Assembly: GCA_020152595.1 (NCBI GenBank)
Contig: JAIGNY010001444.1
Span: 253,501-317,500 of the forward strand
DNA: 64,000 nucleotides
Direction of reading: 5' to 3'
Source: Chiridota heheva
Lineage: Eukaryota; Echinodermata; Holothuroidea; Apodida; Chiridotidae
In this document: piece after piece, positions 48,600 to 58,350 of the stretch
Layout of the letters: each line of letters begins with the position of its first letter
Numbering within the stretch: the first letter of the stretch is position 1
Made by a program: the position numbers and the translations under genes
The notes under the pieces: model-generated
What the model saw: the letters and a program-made list of their open reading frames with translations, nothing else
Database searches by the model: none
Told to the model about the DNA's origin: nothing

Positions 48600-48990
48600 T
48601 ATAGACATAGCGAGGGATGCCATGTGGGACATGGATGGGGGCCATGTGGGACATGGATGGGGGCCATGTGGGACATGGATGGGGGCCATGTGGGACATGG
48701 ATGGGGGCCATGTGGGACATGGATGGGGGCCATGTGGGACATGGATGGGGGGCCATGCGGGACATTATACACCAAGGGCTATATCAGGCATAATTATTTG
48801 ACTCTGCCTTTTTTCTCCCAAAGCATGGGATGGGATGTCATGTGGAACATGGGGTGGGATGTCATGTGGGACATGGGGTCAGATGTAATTTGGCACATGG
48901 GATGGGATCCATGTGGGTCATTGGGTGGGATGCCATGTGGGTCATAGGATGAGATGCCATTGGGACATATGGTGGAATGCCATTTGGGAC
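48600..48990. repeat. 22/24-bp minisatellite of HINE-like copy 2, left part
   Basis: Six nearly identical 22-bp units (GGCCATGTGGGACATGGATG plus GG) at 48,620-48,762, then diverged 24-bp-like units to 48,990. In copy 1 the regular unit is 24 bp with GGGTGGGAT, so the two copies amplified different variants. Confidence 0.9.
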
Positions 48991-50249
48991 AAGTTGTTGT
49001 TGTTCAAACTTTATTTCAATCTTTTCATAATATGTTTAATAAATTCAATTAATATATACAAGCATTTAAATAATTAGAAACTAAACAAATAAACCTAAAT
49101 AGTACAGATTGTAAGTTACATTGAAAAGAAAGAGGAAAACCTTCAGAAGACTACTAGAAGCTTGTGATTAAAGATTCCCCATGTATAACAAGGGACATTA
49201 ACTTTGAACATATATAGTAAGATAGAATTTAAACAAAACGAAAGAAAAAGGGAAAGTTACATAACACACACTAGTGACAATACCCACCTTCAAAATACAC
49301 TTGGCTAACAATACAGATTATTAACAATATAGAAATGGTCTAAGTGGGATGATGGGAAGAATTTGAAATTGATCTGAGGAAATACTTCTTAAGTTTGGAT
49401 TTGAAGCAAGTAATGCTGGGGCAGCTTTTAGCAGACGCTCGTAATGAATCCAAATTTGTACGCCTCGGTATTTTAAGTGGTTCTGACTTTTAGTGAAGCG
49501 TAACAATGGGGGTCTAAGTTGTGTGGCATGTCTTGTATCATAGTTGTGAATTAAAGAGTTACTTATGAAGAAGTTAGCAAAAGTAGGCGGCAATAAGTTA
49601 TTGTGAAACTGATACATGAAACGGCATTTTGAAAATGAATAATGTCAAAAAAGGGAAGAATGTTGCTATCTTTAAATAAGGGGCAGGTGTGAGCGTACCT
49701 TGGAGAGTTTGTTAGAAACCTGATAACTCTTTTTTGTAAAATACATAATTTATGAAACTTAGTTTTATAATTATTACCCCATATTATACAGCAATACATG
49801 AGATAAGGTATGATAAGCACATAATATAATCTATATAGAATATGAGCAGGTAAAATATCTTTTAATCTACTGATGATACCAACACTCTTTGCTACTTTAT
49901 TAGTAATTAAATCAATATGAGAGTTCCAAGACAAGCATCTATCGATAGTTACACCAAGAAATGTTGTATTGTTAGAAAAGGAGACTGGCATTCCATTTAT
50001 AGAAATGCGTAAGTTTGAGGTGTCTGCTCGCCATTGTTTGGGCCGAAATAAAATAAGAGTGGATTTTTTTTAATTCAGATGTAGCTTATTTGTTTTAAGC
50101 CATTCTACAGCTTTAGGCATTTCAGTATTAACAGTTTCAATTATATTTTTGACATTAGCATGGGTGCAAATAATGTTGCCATCATCTGCATACAAAGTAA
50201 AATCTAGTTTAGAAGTACATCGAGATAAATCATTTACATAAATGATAGG
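48991..50249 (-). mobile_element. 5'-truncated non-LTR retrotransposon inserted in HINE-like copy 2
   Basis: Minus-strand orientation: the 5' truncation point is near 50,249 in the RT, and the 3' end near 48,991 is a short (CAA)n tail (TTGTTGTTG on the plus strand). GGGAC is found at both junctions and may be a short target duplication. The encoded RT fragment is nearly intact, so the insertion is fairly young. It splits the GCCATGTGGGACAT array. Confidence 0.8.
49321..50249 (-). pseudogene. Reverse transcriptase C-terminal half (CR1/jockey-type LINE)
   Basis: One minus-strand frame runs from about 50,249 to 49,563 with a single stop (50,070). It begins IIYVNDLSRCTSKLDF then LYADDGNII (YADD at 50,181-50,192), so the catalytic box is kept. 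After the stop come FLGVTIDRCLSWNSHI, LYRLYYVLIIPYLMYCCIIW and LQKRVIRFLTNS, then HTCPLFKDSNILPFFDII. A one-base shift near 49,610 leads into YDTRHATQLRPP...RYRG-like C-terminus ending at 49,321. The fingers/palm start and endonuclease are missing. The apparent ATG at 50,396 lies in the flanking minisatellite. Confidence 0.82.
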
Positions 50250-50425
50250 GACGGGATGGGATGTCATGTGGGACAAGGGGTTAGATGCCATGTGGGAGAT
50301 ACGGTGGAATGCCATGTGGGACAAGGGATGGAATGGCATGTTATGTGGAACATGGGGTGGGATGCCATGTGGGACATGGGATGCCATGTGGGACATGGGA
50401 TGCCATGTGGGACTTAGTGTGAGAT
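50250..50425. repeat. ~24-bp minisatellite of HINE-like copy 2, right part
   Basis: GGGATGTCATGTGGGACAAG and GATGCCATGTGGGACATGGG units continue the array interrupted by the LINE. Confidence 0.88.
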
Positions 50426-50509
50426 GCCATTTCTATAATTGGCCGGGTCATATGATATGGGTGTCAATTTGCATGGGCATGCGAACCATGACGGTATTTA
50501 CTGTTCTGG

Positions 50510-51798
50510 TATATGATTCATCTGGGTGAAACTGAAGGAATGGCATCATCTAGGAAATTTGTGTACCGTAACATTGATACACATTCAGTTTTTTTAAATA
50601 CAGTAGCTATTGAGAATTGTCATATTACTTGAAGCATCAAGTAATAGTTGTGTCTCATCCTTTGATTCTTTATGGATAAGATAACTCTAAGCTGCAATCT
50701 AACGTGCTGTTTATCCACCATAATCATTCAGTAGATAGAATTAAGTTTAAGCATTGTATAAACCTTCTTATGATTTCATTTCCGTACCCTTAAGTATAGG
50801 CTCTCAACATTTTTGTGAGTTTGTTGGGATTGAAACTGATTATTGGTGTTTGTCCATTTCAAGAGGACATTTGGAAGCTGCAGTTCTGATAGGTACTTAT
50901 GTTTGCTATTGATCAGGATTCAGTGTCACTTACACCATTTCATGATACTCAGGAAATCCAGTGCAAAAACACAACCAGCTTTCAAGCTTTAAGTTAACAA
51001 ATTTTGAGTCCTCCATATATCTGTAATAGACATTTCGTGTTGTTAATCAAAGAATAATGCATCATAAAATTTATTGCTGAAACACAAGCTGTACACCATG
51101 ACATTTCAGGATTTATTTCCATCAACATAATTTTAAACTCCCTTAAGCATATGCAACATAATACTCATAATTTATTAGTAGTTTAATGTAATGATCAGTG
51201 TCAGCGCAGGGTATTAATTTAAGTGCACGTCAATCATGCAATTTCCCCCTCCTCAAATTTCCAGCTGTCCAGTTTTGTCAAATTAATTTTACTGCGAAGT
51301 AATTATTATCACAACTTACCAAGATTTGGAAAAGCCTTGTTTGCCCTTTAATACAGATTGATGATTTATTTTTAGGTCTCATTTTCGAGCTGGTTTTAGC
51401 ATTGTTGCTTAATTCATCAGCTTCCAAGGTCTTATGAAATAAATACCAAAGATATTAACTTAGAATTCATATCCTGCTCTGCCTCAAGGGAGAAGGGTCA
51501 TAATTGCTAACATTTTGCTGATCATTATGCTTTTTAATCGCAGCATTATATGCTAAACATGTCCTTTTTCTACATTCGTGTTGACTGAAGGCAACTCAAA
51601 CAGGTTTCTGATGAAGGATGTGTGCAATTTATTAATATTTATTGTGAAGATGTATCAGGGTAAGTACATGCATTGAATTTTTTAATATCTGATAGATACC
51701 TTGCCATGTGGAGTATTTAAACTTAGCATAATAAAATTTCAAATCTCAAAATGCACATTAGTTATCATACAACCAAATGCAGAATGTGATGTAATTAT
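50510..51798. other. Intergenic, no gene seen
   Basis: AT-rich unique-looking sequence; no supported exon, repeat or transposon protein. Confidence 0.4.
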
Positions 51799-51945
<147 letters not shown>

Positions 51946-52090
51946 TTCAAGTTATAAGTTACATCTTACCTTCCATGCTATAAATATGCAACCTGGTCCA
52001 ATAACCTGATTCTAACGCGCTTCTAAGCGAACTTAAAACATAGTTACCAACCCAGCCCTAACCTCCATAATACCTCTAACATCCCTCACT
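51946..52090 (+). repeat. Left terminal inverted repeat
   Basis: Begins near ACTTCAAGTTATAAGTTACA and runs to ACCTCTAACATCCCTCACTT. Complementary to 56,985-57,128. Confidence 0.75.
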
Positions 52091-52374
52091 TCTTTTTAGC
52101 GCATTGCTTTCACAACATTGCTGGAACTGGTTGCAAAATTTCTTCAAATTTTCACCGTTTTCCAACATTTTCTTCCTTACAGCTCTTTTCGTGAAGGTAA
52201 TTTTACACTGTTTGGCACTTTCCTCTAGTTTTTTCAGTCACCTGATGTAAGACGAAGTGGCCATGGGACTGGGAGTTATTGGTCTGACTCACAGAATTTC
52301 CTCAGGATTACACTAAAGTTAGATTGTTTTCCATCAGTCCATACAAAATGGATGCCTAGAACGATCCCACTAAC

Positions 52375-52780
52375 AGCTTCGTACGGGTCCGTGTCATGGC
52401 TTTACGGGTACATTGTATGGCCCCGTACGGGTCGATACAACTCCTTATTTAAGCTTTACGGGCCCATTTGGCTCTGGTGAACAGGTCCGTACAGATATAT
52501 ACTATCTGAATGGGGTAACTTACAGCATACGGTAAACCTGGAAGTAGACCCACTAGCTTCACAGCTACATAGTGAAGTAGTGAGAAAGCAAACTCTACAG
52601 GAAGTATAGCTTAACTACAGGTCCATACGGCTCCATTGTACAGCCCCGTACGGGTCCATACGGTAACTTAGTTAAACTTTACGGGCCCATACCGCTCCGG
52701 TGAATCCACTAGACTTACATGGGGTAACTTACAGCGTATGGTAAACCCGGAAGTGTAGCTTCACGGAAGCTAATTTCTTC
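52375..52780. repeat. Degenerate repeat built on CCGTACGGGTCC words
   Basis: Two diverged units (about 52,378-52,565 and 52,615-52,760) share CCCGTACGGGTC, CTTTACGGGCCCAT, GTGAA and ATGGGGTAACTTACAGC, followed by a GTAAACCYGGAAGT phrase. CCCGTACGGG is a perfect palindrome. Non-coding. Confidence 0.65.
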
Positions 52781-52824
52781 TTGTACCAGTAGCCATTAGC
52801 TACAGAGTTCCACAGCCGTTATTC

Positions 52825-53430
52825 TTACAGGGAGGCGTACTGAGTATGGTGGTTGTCCCTCACACATAACCACCAGCTTTGTAGCTCTGTGGTGAATAGA
52901 AGCAAATGGAGTTGACAGCTCATATAGCATACGTAGTACGTTAACACTATCGTATAAACATCGACTCCATTATATTTTTAGCTATTCCAACAGGGACGCA
53001 CACTGAGTATGGCAGTAGTCCCTCACACTTGTGGTGAGTAGAAGTATACTGAGGAACAGCCAGTATAACGTATGTGGTACATTAACGCTATTGTAGATCC
53101 AGGCGCTTCCATATTACTGACAGCTTTTCCGATAGGGATGCGTACCGAGTTCAGCAGTTGTCCCCTCACATAGCCATTAGCTTTGTAGCTCCATGGTGAA
53201 CAGAAGGAAACTGGGTGGATGGCTCGTAGAACATACGTAGCATGTTGATGCTATGGTAGATCCATGCGGCTCTATGATACTTAACAGGGATGCGCACTGA
53301 GTATGGCGACAGTCCCCTTCATGTAGCCACTAGCTTCGTAGATCTATGGTGAATTCAACCCCAGTGTTGGGTTAATAGCTCGTATGGTATGCGTAGTAAG
53401 TTAACGCGCTTTTAAAATTAACTCTACGTA
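52825..53430. repeat. ~150-bp tandem repeat, about 4 units
   Basis: The phrase AACAGGGATGCGCACTGAGT plus ATGG recurs at about 52,828, 52,991, 53,132 and 53,286. Each unit also has CACTAGCTTCGTAG-like, CATACGTAGTACGTTAACRC-like and GTAGATCCA blocks. Further degenerate GTTAAC-CCGTATAGCATACG words continue to about 53,850 and reappear at 54,439 and 54,950. Confidence 0.7.
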
Positions 53431-53879
53431 AGTTTGCCGTATCTTTTTGGCATAGGTGGCCACTTGTTAGACAGTCCCATGATCGTGGTAGCTGTTCAAG
53501 ACGACATTAACACTATGGCATGTTAGTTAATGACCCGTACAGCCTATGGTATCAGTTTTCTCCACATCTGTAGCGCTACACAGTCCCAAGGTTGTAACAA
53601 CCTTCCGAAGTTAAAGGCCCATATAACATACGCCGTACGTTAATGCCATATCTAATTACCTTATCACAAGTTAAGAGGCTGATGTCGGTAGCCAGTGGCA
53701 ACGCGGTTCCGCAACTGCAACACCCTGTTCAAACTTGACAGCGCGTATAGTTTACGCAGAATGTTAACATCTTTCTACAATAGCCTAATAAGGCCAACAT
53801 CTACGTTAACGGCCCATATAGCATACGCGGTTATCTTCAGGGCCGTAGCCAACGGCGTAGGGCCTCGTGGTCTTGCAAC

Positions 53880-54398
53880 ACAATTCCGATCAAATCCACC
53901 ATCAACAACCTCTCTCGTATCGACAACATTCATATTACTCTTCTTAGAAATGGTCACACCCACCTCACCCACTCCCACCTCCTTATTGGCTCCCCCAACC
54001 CCTCTGCAACAATTGCCATTGCACCCTCACAATCCATCACGTTCCCTTTTGATTGCCCCTTGTACAACCTTCCCAGAGCTTCCCTCGCTCCCCACAACTC
54101 AATTGCTGAGTTCTTCCAGAAAAATCCTCCGGATACAAATTATCTCCTTCCTTCATCATGCTAACCTCTACAACCATATTTAATTCTCCTCTTCCACTTC
54201 CTCTCTACTTTGTATATGTTTCACCCATGCACCTCTTCTCTGGATCTGCAGCTTTCTGACTTTTTGTTCTTGAATTTCTCCTATTCTCCCCCTGTTTCCT
54301 TTCCTTCCTACCTCTAGAATGATCTGACCTCTCAGGCACAATTTGACCCCCGTTGTCGTGGTGCCGTTAAGCCCTCATCAAACAAACAAACAATTAAA
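53880..54398 (+). mobile_element. 5'-truncated 3' end of an I-like LINE (copy C)
   Basis: From ATTCCGATCAA the sequence follows copy A (11,548-12,050) closely, through CTCCCACCTCCTTATTGGCT and CCAGAGCTTCCCTCGCTCCC to GGTGCCGTTAAGCCCTCATC and AAACAAACAAAC. The last part of ORF2 reads NNLSRIDNIHITLLRNGHTH and HSHLLIGSPN. CTTGCAAC (53,872-53,879) and CTTGCGAC (54,399-54,406) flank it as a likely 8-bp target duplication with one mismatch. It is less decayed than copy A over the shared part and sits inside the TIR element. Confidence 0.85.
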
Positions 54399-54406
54399 CT
54401 TGCGAC

Positions 54407-56984
54407 TCAAAACCGTCTTGTGGCTCAAAGCTGTACGCAGTTAACAGCCCGTTTAGTATAAGGCATACATTAACGGCTTGCCTTTTAACTCGTTAACCAG
54501 AGTTAATAGTACCAGTCAGACCCACAAAGTTGTGTTGTCTCTACAGTCTTCAACCACGCAGGTCTCTGCGACCAGCTGGGTTTACTCATTGGTTTAAGTC
54601 AGTCAGGTTGAATCAAACTTTATTCGTAGCCGTCCTAGACTCACATCAGTAAGGTCTTGCATCTACGGTGGGCATCTGAACAATGTAACGGGGAGACTTT
54701 TATTCTCACTACCATTCATGTGGGTTGAATGATGACCCATTTTTTATTCGCTGTTACTCTAACTCTAGACTTTAACAGCGCAAGGTAAAACATGCAGTCT
54801 CACCTGTCATGTGGCTCCTCGATCATCATGTAGCATCTCAACAATTAATTTGTACACTGACAGTATACGAAGACAACGGTCTCCTTATACTCTTCACAGC
54901 TGTAAGCATGTGATCCACAGTTCCGCTGTTGTAGGAGCTTTCCAGAGTTGACAGCCCGTAGAGCATATGATGTACGTTAACCTTAAGTTTGAAATAGCTT
55001 TTTGAAGCTAATGGTCTGTAAACTGTTTCCTAAGTTAACGGTGACATGGACAACCTAAGTAGGGTGTCCAATGTAGCCAGGCGCACCCCGGATGCACCCA
55101 GGTGCAGCTTTGGCAAGGGGTAGGTTAACCTCGTGCAGGGTATACCTGCGAGTCATGCTATAACCGCTGACAGTGTGATCCCCTGCACACTTGCAAATTA
55201 TGCAATGACTGAGACGTAGTGGTGTGGTAAGACCATGCGTGGCTTAAGAGTGGCACTTAAAAAAAGTCAATGCGGGAGCGGAGAAAAAAAGCACCGTTTG
55301 ACAGTCCTCTTCCCCTGCCTTCTCCTTCTCCACCACACTCAGCAGCACTGCATACCTTCCCTGCGGGTTTTGCCGACATCCAGCATTTTGCTAACTTATT
55401 TTCCCGGGTCCTCCCTACAGTAGAGCAGATCCCAGAGTAGGGATCGAGAAAGAAGCAGGAAGCACACACGGGGAGGACAGTTTCAGTCCTTCCCTTACTT
55501 TTCACTTCCTTCCTTCCCACCTGAGTCCAGGCGTGGACATAAGAAGAAAAATAGACTTAATCCATGGGAGGATGATTTCTGCCTTCATGGACTGCTTAAA
55601 ATTCAGGCTTCAGTCTTGGGTCACACAGGCTGTGGAGGAGAGGCCGCTGCCTTCTGCACACCACTGGCCAACAGCGACTGATGCGTACATTTAATGCCCC
55701 CCAGACTATGCAAGTCACCGGGAGGACGTCTTTGAAATCTACCCTTCAGGCTGAAGATGGTCTCACGAATGACCAGTATCTCCCCTTGGAGACACAACCA
55801 TCTCCAGAGTGGTGGATCGCTCCCTCGGTAGCACCCATTTGGTGCGGCCAACTGCAGTTCGCTCAACTGCTCAAATTTTTTGCTGGCTTCCCGTACGAGC
55901 TTCTGGTCAGAGACAACTTATGTCTCATTCCCTGGCTTTCGTGCGCTTTCTCCCAAAGAAGGTCATTTTCATCTTTTGTCCGGATTTGGTACTCGTACTG
56001 CCATTTGCGCCTTCAGACCCACCAGAAAACAGGGTATGGTGCCCCATCTGGCTTCTTAAGAATTGCTTTTAAAGTACACAGCCGATGCTCGGCATAAAAA
56101 AGCGTTCTTCATTTTGTTACAGAGATCTCATCGTACTGTGTCGCGAGACACTATCCTGTGATGAATCGTCCAAAGCAATCTTAAAGTGGTTGGCGCTGTT
56201 CATGGAACAGCCAGGGTATGCACTTAGGTTAGAGGTATAGACCCTTTCACGGGATAATTCGTGCATCCGTTTGGAAAATGCATGTCACATTTATTCCCCT
56301 GTATTAGCTTGACTTACTTTACGAAGTACATGTTACCCAGCTAACTTCTGCTTTAGCAAATACTTTAGCAAATTTTGCTTTAGCAAGGTTGTGTGCTAAC
56401 GAATTTTTTCCTGGGTTGGGGAATTCCTCAATTTGCATTAGCTTAAACACATGCTTCATTCCCAATCGTGTAATTAATGACCAGTTCCGTCTCATGGATG
56501 AACTCGATGAGTTTTGTTGCGTTATTTTAGACACTACTATGATATTTATATCATGTCCGAACGCTCTTTCAGTTGGCATGTTTTCTGAGTTACTAACTTG
56601 GGTTGCTGCGACGATTGCCTCAGTTTAATACTGGTAATGGGTAGTGACCTGTTCGGTTTGACTGTAACTAGGAGTTGTTTACTATTGTTTTGTAATTCCT
56701 ATTCAGAGGTTTTTTTGTCCTTAAGAGGATAAGGAATCTAATCCTTTTAGTAGGATAAAACTGGTGCGAGTATTAGGACCAGCCTTTTGTATGGGCTTCG
56801 ACCTGAACTCCCTTCCTTCTGATCCTTGGTTGCAATCTGATTGCATATTTATAGCATGTAAGATATAAGTTGAAGTAAATTTGTACCTGCTTACTGTAGC
56901 GGGGATATTTACGAGAGTTATTCTTACCTTCCATGCATCCCGGCCCGCCTCCCCTTTCATTCAGGCCTTGGTGGAATGTTAAGT
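54407..56984. other. Interior of the TIR element, function unknown
   Basis: GC-balanced sequence. An open frame at 55,681-56,097 (139 codons with stop) contains SPEWWIAPSVAPIWCGQLQF, GFPYELLVRDNLC and FVRIWYSYCHLRLQ. It resembles nothing I can name with confidence, and its codon context is interrupted upstream. Degenerate GTTAAC-type words occur at 54,439 and 54,950. A pyrimidine-rich patch lies at 55,300-55,345 and 55,485-55,525. If the element encodes a protein, its remains should be here. Confidence 0.35.
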
Positions 56985-57128
56985 AAGGAATGTTAGAGGT
57001 ATTATGGAGATTAGGGCTGGGTTGGTAACTATGTTTTAAGTTCAGTTAGAAGCACGTCAGGATCAGGTTATTGGACCAGATTGCATATTTATAGCATGGA
57101 AGTTGACTATAACTCTAAGTAAATATCA
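56985..57128 (-). repeat. Right terminal inverted repeat
   Basis: AAGGAATGTTAGAGGTATTA to ACTCTAAGTAAATATC, inverted relative to 51,946-52,090. Followed within 10 bp by a TA array. Confidence 0.75.
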
Positions 57129-57131
57129 AGC

Positions 57132-57135
<4 letters not shown>

Positions 57136-57223
<88 letters not shown>

Positions 57224-57229
57224 ATAATG

Positions 57230-57300
<71 letters not shown>

Positions 57301-57309
57301 TTATATATG

Positions 57310-57350
<41 letters not shown>

Positions 57351-57471
57351 CATACATACATACATACATACACCACACACACACATACACCCTCACACAC
57401 ACACACATACACATACATACACGTATGTATGTACATACATACATACATACGTACATACATACATACATACA

Positions 57472-57507
<36 letters not shown>

Positions 57508-57510
57508 TAT
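57136..57510. repeat. (TA)n then (CATA)n microsatellite, right border of the TIR element
   Basis: TA runs with GTATGTATG interruptions to 57,350, then ACATACATAC, a CA-rich stretch, and GTATGTAC/ACATACAT to 57,510. Open frames across it are artefacts. Confidence 0.95.
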
Positions 57511-57705
57511 ATTGAAAATGAACTCAAACTTACACCAAACAATGCAAAATATTTGGTTTAGGAATTGTGCATGCATATACATGTTGGCTGTGTAACGGTA
57601 TAGTGGAATGGAATGTACATCGAATTGCATCATCCTGAGGGTTAGTTTAAGATTTCCTTTTTTGTTAATTAAAAGAGATGCACAATAGTTGTTTTCCACA
57701 TTTGG

Positions 57706-58350
57706 AGGTGTGCAATCCCATTCGTTCTTTTTGACAATCGAATGCTCCAACCCTGCCTTTGGCTAAATAGGACACTGTAGATCTTACTCTGTTGTTCTAC
57801 TAGTCTTAAATTGTGTAATCTAGGTGTGCAATCCCATTCGTTCTACTAGACAGTCTAATGCTCCAACTGCACCCTTGCCTAAATTGGCCACTGTACTGTA
57901 TATCTTACTCTGTTGTTCTACTAGTCTTAAGGTTTGTAATCTAGGTGTGCAATCCCATTCATTCTACTAGACAGTCTAATGCTCCAACTGTACCCTTGCC
58001 TAAATTGGCCACTGTAGATCTTAGTCTGTTGTTCTACTAGTCTTAAGGTGTGTAATCTAGGTGTGCAATCCCATTCATTCTACTAGACAGTATAATGCTT
58101 TAACCCTGCCCTTGCCTAAATTGGCCACTAGATCTTACTCTGTTGTTCTACTAGTGTGAAGGTGTGTACTCTAGGTGTGCAATCCCATTCATTCTATTAG
58201 ACAGTCTAATGCTCCATCCCAGTCCTTGCTTAAATTGGCGACCATAGATATTACTCTGTTGTTCTATGAGTCTAATGCTCTAACATTGCTCTTGCCTAAT
58301 TTATTTGAAATTGGCCCAGTGTAGATCTTACTATATTGTTCTAGTAGTCT
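57706..58350. repeat. ~117-bp tandem repeat, about 5.5 units
   Basis: GGTGTGCAATCCCATTCGTT recurs at about 57,706, 57,822, 57,943, 58,060 and 58,177 (periods 116-121), with TCTAATGCTCCAAC, CTTGCCTAAATTGGCCACTG and ACTCTGTTGTTCTACTAGTC in each unit. The last unit is partial. Non-coding. Confidence 0.92.

Larger units (their letters stand above)
48056..50509 (+). mobile_element. HINE/pearl-like non-autonomous Helitron-type element, copy 2
   Basis: The left end TTGGTTCGTATGC and right GCATGCGAACCA (50,477-50,488) flank the same left arm (for example TTTGGGCACCAAC...TTGTATCAGGCATGATT), a GCCATGTGGGACAT minisatellite and the same right arm (GGCCGGGTCATATGATATGG) as copy 1. The terminus is ACGGTATTTACTGTT then CTGG|T. 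A minus-strand LINE (48,991-50,249) splits the minisatellite; without it the element would be ~1.2 kb. The first 28 bases also form an inner inverted repeat (GGTTCGTAT...ATGCGAACC). No coding capacity of its own. Confidence 0.72.
51946..57128. mobile_element. ~5.2-kb unit with long terminal inverted repeats (unclassified)
   Basis: The left ~145 bp (51,946-52,090) and the reverse complement of 56,985-57,128 match at roughly 85-90 percent by eye, sharing CCATGCTATAAATATGCAA, GGTCCAATAACCTGAT and AACATAGTTACCAACCCAG. Both outer sides pass into TA-dinucleotide arrays. The interior is more GC-rich than the window and holds palindrome-rich repeats (52.4-53.9 kb), the LINE copy C, and ~2.5 kb with no recognised protein. 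A second partial copy of the terminal sequence lies at about 56,838-56,880. It could be a non-autonomous DNA transposon or a DIRS-like element; neither a transposase nor a tyrosine recombinase was recognised. Confidence 0.6.

Noticed and set aside
55681-56097. Open frame in the TIR element as a DIRS-like RNase H or recombinase
   Set aside because: The EWW motif loosely recalls DIRS-type proteins, but I could not find the catalytic residues or flanking domains. Left as unknown.
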